Part shown: piece after piece, positions 55,759 to 64,000 of the stretch
How the letters are laid out: every line of letters begins with the position of its first letter
How positions within the stretch are numbered: position 1 is the first letter of the stretch
NCBI GenBank assembly: GCA_000727475.1
Contig: KL647289.1
Coordinates: forward strand, 6,066,035 to 6,130,034
Direction of reading: 5' to 3'
DNA from: Sarcocystis neurona
Lineage: Eukaryota > Apicomplexa > Conoidasida > Eucoccidiorida > Sarcocystidae
Length of the DNA stretch: 64,000 nucleotides
Notes under the pieces: model-generated
What the model saw: the letters and a program-made list of their open reading frames with translations, nothing else
Databases searched by the model: none
What the model was told of the DNA's origin: nothing
Made by a program: the position numbers and the translations under genes

Positions 55759-58003
55759 CTAGTCGAGATCGAGTCCTCCCGAGGCTCCTAACACCGCAAC
55801 TCTTTCGCTGAGGCCGCCACCAGCAGCAGCTGCTCCTGTTGCGGCCGCTGCACGCTGACCACCTCCTTCTGCGCCGCTCGTCTGTCCAACAGTACGGGCA
55901 TTGGCCTGCGCTACATGACGTTCGAGAGAACCCACTTTTTCAATTAGCACGTCGAAGGCCATTTCGATAATTTGCTCTGCTGGCATCACACCCGTCGACT
56001 GCAGAATATAAAGGAAAAAAAGAAGCATCAGCAGTAGCAGCAAAACACAGGCCACAACACAGACTGGGGAGGACACACTGGGGAGCAGGGCAAACAAAAG
56101 CAAAGGCTTCATTCCACTTCGACAAAACGTGAGTGAAAACAAGCAGCATCCCACCCCAATACGTGTGTGCGGTGGCTTCGCCACGAAGTACTATATATGA
56201 ACAACGTGACTGAACATATACAAATACACATGTACCAATGCACCTAGGTACACTCAGACACTAAACACATTAGACTTGCGCAGAGAGCACAAATATATAT
56301 ATATATATATAATACCAGTGCACGCGTTTAAAGACCACGTAACGTCTGACAAATACACCCCACATAATACAGAGCCGAGGTATAGCAGAGCCGCACAAGA
56401 GAGACGATTGTAGCGACACGCGTGAAGTGCCTATGTAGATGCAGACATATACACACACGCACAAGTGTGTGTGTTTACATATACGTATGTAACGAGCGAA
56501 GAAAGAGAGCAGGTATATGAGAGAAGAGGCAGTCGACCGGGCCAGTGTGCCAGGGCCTCGTGACGCACAACGTTGAGACTCGACTGCAGAGAATAGAAGG
56601 TCGGAGAAGTGGGCAATGGTTAAGAGCGACGTATGAGTGCGCTGCGGTGCTGAAGGAAGTGAATAAATACAGTCGCAGTCGCATTGCTTGGTAATTTTCT
56701 TCGTTTCTGCAGAGACGGGCTGTTTTTAGCACCGCAGAAGAGGGCGCGTTCTTGGGCAAAGACGACAAAGATACGGCCGAAAAAGCGCGGTCGCAGCAGA
56801 GCTCAGTACTGCTCAGCAAACTGCGTGAGAGATACGTTTACACAAATATAGAGATACACACATATATTATATAGACATGGCTACGTATTTATTGTGGAAG
56901 TTCGTATATTTCCCATAGGAAAGTCAATACCCAGCCATCAACACATGTAGAAAAAAAAGGTCTGATTCAAGTCCAACCGTGTGGGTATGCAGACAACAAG
57001 GCTCCTTTCTCTTTTTTGAGGAAAACACTTCTGCACTACCGCCATCTATGAAGAGAGGGATCACCTTGTTAAAAGAAGTCAGATATACACACACCCACAC
57101 ATACGTTTATATACATATACACACACATACACATATTGGCAGCATCCACGTGAATCCACGTGTACACGTATGATAGACTTTGGTCTCCCTGACGGAATAT
57201 TGATTTGTAGACAGAGAAAAGTCGTTGAAAATACGCACGTATTCGTACGGATAAGGCCGCGAATAGAGAAGCGCATTCTTCGGTACCAAGCCATTGCACA
57301 GGTCTACACACACATGTTTATGGAGAGGTGACGGAGACAGGGATAGCCAGAGGGAGAGAGAAAGAAAAAAAGAAGACGCACTTCTACAGTGAAGAAGAAC
57401 TTCCTCTCGTTAGGCGTCACGCGGATCATCTTCCGGTACCCCAGCTCCTGGGCCTTCGCCTTGCACTGGTCGCAGAATCTGCAGAAGAAGCCGCAGCGGC
57501 CACACACGCGCAGACAGACGACACGTTCCTCTTTTCTCTTCGACAAAAAAACCGAGATCGTCCTTTCTTTTCTTCTCCTTCGCTGCCAGATGCACACCCA
57601 CAAACAGAGACAAAAGGACAGGTAGAAGAAACAGTCGACAGCAAATGTCTACATTTTCCTGTGCTAATATGCCAGGAGACGTGTAGCCGGCCAGCAGGAG
57701 AAAACGCTTAGGTAGGGACACGTAGAACCAGTTACATGAAAATATATATGCGGCACGAAGCAGCAGGTCCCTTCTTGGCTGTACCTGCCGGACAGATATA
57801 TATTTGCTACATGCAGCAAGACTGCACGCACGAGTGAGACGGCGGATGCGACTAAAGAGGCACACACACTATAATACTCATTTACTTTTATGGACGTACA
57901 TCTATACACATCCTTACATTTCCACATAGTCCACACACACCTTAGCATATATATACATATATAAATTGTCTATACACGTGCACCTGTGTATACATACGTA
58001 TAC

Positions 58004-58034
<31 letters not shown>

Positions 58035-58442
58035 GAGAGAGAGAGACAGAGAGGTAGAGAGAGTCTACGTGCGTCCACGTGTACAGTTATATTAATATAC
58101 GTTCATGTGTGCAGGTGCATCTGTATATATACAACCCTCTCTCAAAATATCGCCCGCGCCACGCTGCACAGGGGACCGATTCATAATAAACACATACACA
58201 CAATCGTACACATATGAACATTTATATCTGCCGTACATATCTCTTTACCCGTATATCTATGCAAACATATACATATATATATATATACGTACAAGCATGT
58301 TTCACATTATTGTATTCGAACACATACATATGTATACATTATGCGTCTCTCACATGCTTGCATATAACTCATATTGTGAATATTTACATATTTATACACA
58401 TACACGCGTACCTGGCATCCTTGGACACTGACCCACATTAAC

Positions 58443-58484
<42 letters not shown>

Positions 58485-61400
58485 GTATACGTTTGTATCC
58501 ACGATTGTGCGTCCCTCTATATCTCTGTGTGTGCTTACTGTGTTTCTCGTCAAATTCTCTTGTAGGCACGAATATATATGTCGGTGGGGAAATGCAATGG
58601 AATGGGAAGCTGTTTCGTGTAGAAGAAACGTTTCAGAAGTAAAACCTACTGTTGTGTGTCACTTTGTCTCTGCTATGGTACATATGGACTGTACGTACAC
58701 CTGAGGGTGCGCTCCCCGCAGCAATGTTGATCTTCGGAATGTCCTCCCTTCTCACTGGTGTTGCTAGTAACTGTCTCCCCCACATCAATTTTCGCATCCT
58801 GCTGTATCTTCTCTTCTTCTTCTTCTTTCTACTACTATTATTGTTGCTCCTACAAGTGTCGTTACTATTGCCCATACGAACACATGTAGGCCAATCCTAC
58901 CCCTACTCCTACCAGTACTACTACTACTACTACGGAAGAGGAAAAAGGGGACTACTATACCAGACATCTAGTAGGACTCCTTTTGTTCGTCCTTCCACGG
59001 CTAATTTACTGCTTTGACTTTTCTGAACTGTTCGCCTCTCACAGACGACTGCACCTCTGCCCAGGCGAACTGCTACATTGCCATTGCTATGTCGCCGGCT
59101 ATTACGCGTACAGCCATCCTTCCCTTGCTCCTCCTTCTCCTACTCCTACTACGACGAAAACTCACTAGTGCCACTTCTTTCTCTTTCTCCTAAACGAGAA
59201 TGGACTCTACTTTGGTGAAGGCTACCAACGTGTCCGCAGTCCTACTACTACGAAGAACCTTTCGAACACCACGCCTCCCGGCACACGACTCCTGCTGCAA
59301 TTATTGCGAGAAAAGACTCTCTACGCAGACGCTCACATACACGTATATGTACACGGCCAGGAGAGACGCATGGACACACACGTGTGAACACGTAGTATAG
59401 ATTTGTAGGAAGTGCACTCCCATACATATATGTCTCCCTCCTCTTTAGTAGACACACACTTGTCTACGTTGTACAGAGAGTCGTAGAGTTACACGTATAT
59501 ATATGTGTGTGTGTGTGTTTCCAATCTGTACAGTAGACATACGTATGTGTGTCTACTTCGTACGGAAGAGACGTGTGTGTGGGTCTGCTGGTGTGTCTAC
59601 AATAGATTTGGACGTATATAGACAACGTGGAGAAAATAAACATGTATGTTCCTCCCCTTCTTTCAACTGCGATGGTGGAGATCTCTCTACGTCATGCGGT
59701 GGCACCGGCCTGCGTCTGTTTCTCTCTACCTTTCTCGTGTCGACGTGTACGTTTGTGTGTCTCTCTCTGCTTGTCTTTGCCCCGCGCAAGCGGAAACTTC
59801 GGATATTTATAGAAACTTTTTTTCCAGCATATGTGTGTGCATAGATTTCCCTCGCTTTTTCTTCTGTGTAAACCGCCACCCCCCGCACGGCCCGTTGTGC
59901 TGTAACCGGAAGCAGAGGAAAACGGAGACGGCGGTAAGTCTCCGCGCGCGCCCGCGCTTGCGCGTCGCAGCCGCCGAAAACAGACTCTTACATGCAACTC
60001 ATTTTGTCCTGCACCCGCAAAATTCCGTTGCCTGAATGAAGCAGAACACACCAAAACAAAATTCCCCTTACCAGGACACATGTACATATATATATGTATA
60101 TATATGTACACAGAGAGAGAGAGAAAGAAATATACGTGTGTGTACACAGACGCATGTATATCTCCCTCTACCCACAAACACTTATATATTTATATACACG
60201 ACGCTCGCACGTACAATCCACAGAAATATACGCACATCTGTATACACATATATATACACAAGAATACATACATATATATGTATATATATATATATTGATA
60301 TATGTACGTAAGTGTGCGGAGACACACGCAAATATCTCTCTACTGACAACTCTTCACATATTTGTATCTTTGTATACAGGCTCGCCGCTACGGTCCACCT
60401 ACGTATAAGGACATCTGTGTATATACATATACAAAACAAAACGTCGCCCTTTTGTCTTCGAGAAAAAGTGGTACCACAGCTGGAGTTGCCTCCAACCTCC
60501 ACCCAGCACACTCTCCTCGTCGGTTGTTTCTTGTGAAATTTATCTGACCGGTCACGGAGCAATACGCTACATTGCCAAATATATATATGGCGATATAGAT
60601 GCATGTACATCCATCTAGAGATAAACAAATCCATATATATGTTAGATACGTGTATGCTATCTACATTTTTACATACAAACATACACACATATATACAATA
60701 TGTACATACATAGATAAAGTCGTACGTATATTACATATATATAGTTGTATGTAAAAATGTGAATAAGATACACATATGTAATATATACATATACGATGTG
60801 TACTTAAATACACACTTATGTAGAGACAGATAAATTCATATACATATATATATATATATATGTACACATACATGCACAAATATATACATATATACATATG
60901 TGATGTATGTGTACACTATGTACATACATACTCATGCATCCAGAGATACATAAATACATGTGTATATTATGTACATTTTTACATACAATTTTGTATATAT
61001 GTATATGTAATTTATCTGTACAGAAATACACACATATCTAGGAATAGACGAATTGATATATACATGTACTTTATACAAGTGTGTATAACGTCGATGCATA
61101 CAACAGCAAATACATACATATATATGTATGTCTTACTCAAATGTACGTCTTTGAAAAGAGAGAGCTACGCACATATATTTATCGCGTGTATGACATTTTG
61201 ATTTCCTTCCCAGTCGCATGTGGAACACCAACTTTTAGTTTTGTCTCTTCCTCTTCGTCTGCTGCCCCCTCCTTCTCCGCCTCATGAATTCACTTCCTTT
61301 CTCTCCCCCCTCCCCTCCTCCAAAACGAACAAACACATACACATAAATCCAGGCGTAAATCGAGCTGCACATATATACACCTCTGCCTATATACATATAT

Positions 61401-63799
61401 GTATGAACAGGCCCCCGCGCATAGACACAGTCAGAATGTCAAATCGTAGGGCCATACGTCAGCAGAGAGACGGAGGCACGGAGGTGTAGGGAGAGGCGGA
61501 GAGAGACAGAACAGCAGGGAGACAGCACAGCAACTGCCCAAGCACAGAGGGGGCGAACACCGAGACAGGTATAAAACACGCACACGCACATTCAGATATG
61601 CAGACTGGTGTTCGTATGTAAATTTTTCTTCGCGCCCTCTCTCTCTGTGCAGGTTCCGGCACGTCCTTTTCATCTCTGCAACACAGAAGAGGCGGTATAA
61701 CTGCTGCATGGTCTTTCCCGCGTTGTCCTTCTCTTCGGCTTTCCTCTCCCTTTCCCTTTCTGAGCTCACACATGTATTTCCCCACCAACGCGCTCGCAGC
61801 AAACCTACTAAGAAAGGTTGTCCCCAGCTTTATCCATCCACGTATACGCACACACACACACGTATGTATATCCACGTACACACGCAATACTACGTATCAA
61901 TATAAATATATATGTACATGTATGGTTGTGTGTGTGTGTGTGTGTGTTTCTCTCTCTGTGAATATCCACACGTGTGTCTTCCTGCTCCCCTGTCCCACCA
62001 AACCTATTGAGACCTGATTTCACCCTTTTTCCCCCTTCTAATTTCTCTCTCTCTCTCTTTATATCTACCTATCCATGTATATACATGTGTACATATACAT
62101 ATATACATATACACACATATACACGTTACACACATACATACACAAACGGTTCTACCTACCTATATTCATATCTCTCTATACATGGAGATAGAGGTATAAC
62201 TACATACAAATATATATATATATATATGTGTAAGCATACCTTGAATTTACGATGTGTACCCGTTTGTATAAGCCGACGCCCACATATACATATACATATA
62301 TATACACACATTTATGTATGCAGGTGTATACATACGTACAGATATAAAACGATCGATATACACATAGAAAGATATATATATACACATATAAATATATATA
62401 TATTCTCGACAGTGGTATATATATATATGTACATACAGGTAGAGGGTCAATGCGGATAAGAGAAAGGCTGCTCCGCTTTGAACAAACGTGTGTATGTGTG
62501 TACACCGAGGTCGTCGTTGAATTTGTAGAGATGATTTACATTTTAAAAGAAGAAGAGGAAGAAGAAGAAAGAACTCCATGAAAGAACTCCATCAACATTG
62601 AGAGAGCTGAGACTCTTAGGAGGAACACACCGCAAGCGGAAGAAATACGAAACACGCGTGACGGAGGAAGTCGAGAGAAAAGAGAGACCCACCGCCTGCA
62701 GCAGAATCGTCGAAAAATGAGAAGACGTTCCGAGGACAGGACTCCGCTCTGCAAACAGCAGCAGGTGCGCAGACAGAGACACGAACTTTCTTAGAAAACT
62801 TTATCCATAAAAAGTACAAATCGTGTAGTCTGCGACATCCTCAAGAAAACACACGTACCTGTCTATCTACACCCGCAGGTATACACGTGGTATGTATATA
62901 CATATATATGCATATAAACATATATATACATATATATATATATACACATAGATACACATCTACACATACGCACCCACTCACCTACATATGCGTCCACACA
63001 CTCACATATGTATATATATATAGAGAGAGAATATACGCATGCACATTTATGAACATCTCCCCCACTTCCACACATATATATACGTATACATATTTAAAGA
63101 ATATTCATATTGCACGTACGGGCACACAAACGCGCTTACATATGCATCCATATGAATATATAGATACACACACACATATATATACACACACACACACACA
63201 CAATATAGGCATATTTATCGATGTATATATATATATATGATATGTGCGTATGTATACAAGTACGTATGTATATGCGTATGTATGTGTGTATGTATATATG
63301 TATGTATATATGTATATATGTATGTATATATGTGTATATATATACACATATATATATGCGTATATATATATATATGCATATATGTATGTATTTGTCTCTC
63401 TTTGGCAGAATTTGTCGGTCGAAGGGAAGGTGTTCCGTACAACGTCGACACGCAGTGAGGCATGGGCTGGGCAGAGAAACGTGCGGGAAGAAGACAATAC
63501 GTTTTTCTGTCGAAGAGAAATGCGTCTGCAGCACTCTTGCCATATAACGTCGGTTCACCCTACTCGCACACAGACAGAGAGAAGGACCAGGGATAAGAAA
63601 AGCAAGCGACCAACATACGCAGAAGGTGGAAGGGCCGCTGGGTTCGTGAAAAAAGCAGAAAAAGACCCGCGCCTCACATTTGCCTCTTGGCGTCGGCAGG
63701 CGTGTAGGCAAGTTGTTCTTCGTTCAGCTGAATCTGCGGTTCGAGCTTGTAGGCCACAGCTGCGACGGGGGACCACTTCGCATGCAGTTTCCCAATACC
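55759..63799 (-). CDS. RPAC1: DNA-directed RNA polymerases I and III subunit RPAC1 (AC40), C-terminal five exons
   Basis: Alpha-like (Rpb3-type) assembly subunit shared by nuclear RNA polymerases I and III. Exons: A 63678-63799 ([20 protein letters not shown]; donor AT|GTGAGG), B 62693-62748 ([21 protein letters not shown]), C 59992-60031 ([20 protein letters not shown]), D 57382-57478 ([29 protein letters not shown]), E 55759-55998 ([23 protein letters not shown] stop). All four junctions match in phase and give 184 residues in the family order: HAK(W/F)SPVA.A.Y.L.P, CP..VF, the C..C zinc-like pair, FS/T-VESTG..P and a C-terminal helix. 'SPVA' and 'VESTG' favour RPAC1 over RPB3. The last 40 residues are an Ala/Gly-rich extension absent from human and plant proteins. 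Exons are 40-240 bp in introns of 0.9-2.7 kb. The N-terminal exons lie beyond 64000. Confidence 0.9.
56000..57380. other. RPAC1 intron (exon D to E)
   Basis: Immediately upstream of exon E there is a Leu/Phe-coding hydrophobic run on the minus strand (56000-56110) which is the polypyrimidine tract of the acceptor, not a membrane helix. The rest is (TA)n at 56293-56313 and unique spacer with no exon. Confidence 0.5.
57480..59990. other. RPAC1 intron (exon C to D)
   Basis: (TA)n(GA)n at 58005-58055, a long pure (TA)n at 58450-58482, a (CTA/TAC)n triplet island at 58820-58940 and unique islands at 58560-58800 and 59580-59900. No exon that the RPAC1 reading frame needs. Confidence 0.5.
60032..62692. 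other. RPAC1 intron (exon B to C)
   Basis: Mostly (TA)n/(TACA)n, including ~165-bp diverged units at 60590-61130 around 'gtatat(t/c)atgtacatttttacatacaa' and 'gta(a)tttatctgtacagaaatacacac'. Unique islands at 60360-60560 and 61640-61820 were searched for the missing RPAC1 sequence before exon B was found, and neither is needed. Confidence 0.5.
62750..63676. other. RPAC1 intron (exon A to B)
   Basis: (TA)n and (GTAT)n from 62890 to 63390, then a unique island at 63400-63660. Minus-strand frames in the island (e.g. [14 protein letters not shown]) are not in phase with exons A and B. Confidence 0.5.
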
Positions 63800-64000
63800 C
63801 TGGCCAAGAAAGACACACACAAAGAAAAAAAAGAGAGAAGGGAAGAAGTTGAATCGACGCAAATGGTCCTCCACCAGAAAGATGGATATAGAGCTCTACA
63901 CATCGATACAAACGTGCACATACCGCTGTTGACACGTGTCGACCCATACACACCTGCTGCATATATAAAGACGCGTACGTATACCTACACTACGTGCGTG

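Noticed and set aside
61640..61890. Minus-strand frame with [10 protein letters not shown] as an RPAC1 exon
   Set aside because: No matching family motif, and the gene is complete from exon A to E without it.
63400..63560. Minus-strand island with a CP..A and V..VRN pattern as the RPAC1 'CP..VF' exon
   Set aside because: It is out of phase with exon A and lacks VF. The island at 62693-62748 has CPRNVF and fits both neighbours in phase.
1..64000. tRNA, rRNA, transposon ORFs, CRISPR arrays, telomeric AGGGTTT repeats
   Set aside because: I looked for cloverleaf cores, reverse-transcriptase/transposase motifs, regular direct repeats with unique spacers and telomere repeats and recognised none. 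A tRNAscan/RepeatMasker run would be needed to exclude small or decayed copies.

Overview
The window looks like nuclear DNA of a coccidian apicomplexan (Eimeria / Cyclospora / Cystoisospora type; genus not fixed). The evidence is intron-rich genes with short exons, large amounts of CAG/CTG, (TA)n, (TACA)n and GA-rich simple repeats, near-balanced base composition outside the repeats, and eukaryotic housekeeping genes (an RFC clamp-loader subunit, an RNA polymerase I/III subunit) whose exons I joined by reading phase. No bacterial, organellar, tRNA or rRNA feature was seen. All exon models are hand-made from splice sites plus reading frame, without transcripts.

Layout. (1) 1-8 kb is repeat-rich. 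It carries the 5' part of an RFC3-like clamp-loader subunit on the minus strand; the rest is not found and probably lies left of the window. (2) About 8.7-25 kb is mostly repeat-poor and holds small, compact genes: a three-exon unknown gene (8.7-9.3 kb), a small secreted Cys-rich protein (10.2 kb), a perfect 136-bp inverted repeat (13.0-13.3 kb), an eight-helix membrane protein (15.0-16.05 kb), the end of a minus-strand gene (17.6 kb), a four-exon unknown gene (18.0-19.2 kb), a free-standing biotinyl-carrier-like protein lacking the biotin-accepting lysine (20.6-23.2 kb) and a second small secreted Cys-rich protein (24.3-24.8 kb). Most introns here are about 50-110 nt, with a few longer ones (243 and 286 nt in the 18-kb gene, 1.9 kb in the carrier gene). 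(3) 25-46 kb is extremely repeat-rich. Its only recognised gene is a minus-strand alpha/beta-hydrolase (hormone-sensitive-lipase-like) whose short exons are scattered over about 13 kb; a 438-bp assembly gap lies in one of its introns. (4) 46.4-51.1 kb holds a minus-strand gene for a ~1004-residue predicted membrane protein, head to head with plus-strand exons of one or more unrecognised genes (51.2-54.6 kb, repeat-poor). (5) 55.7-64 kb carries the last five exons (184 codons) of the RNA polymerase I/III subunit RPAC1 (AC40) on the minus strand, separated by 0.9-2.7 kb introns made of simple repeats.

The genes do not form an obvious pathway. The strongest architectural signal is the alternation of repeat-poor blocks with mostly short introns and repeat-rich blocks in which tiny exons sit in kilobase introns built from simple repeats and decayed tandem duplications. 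The most unusual gene is the lysine-less biotinyl-domain protein.
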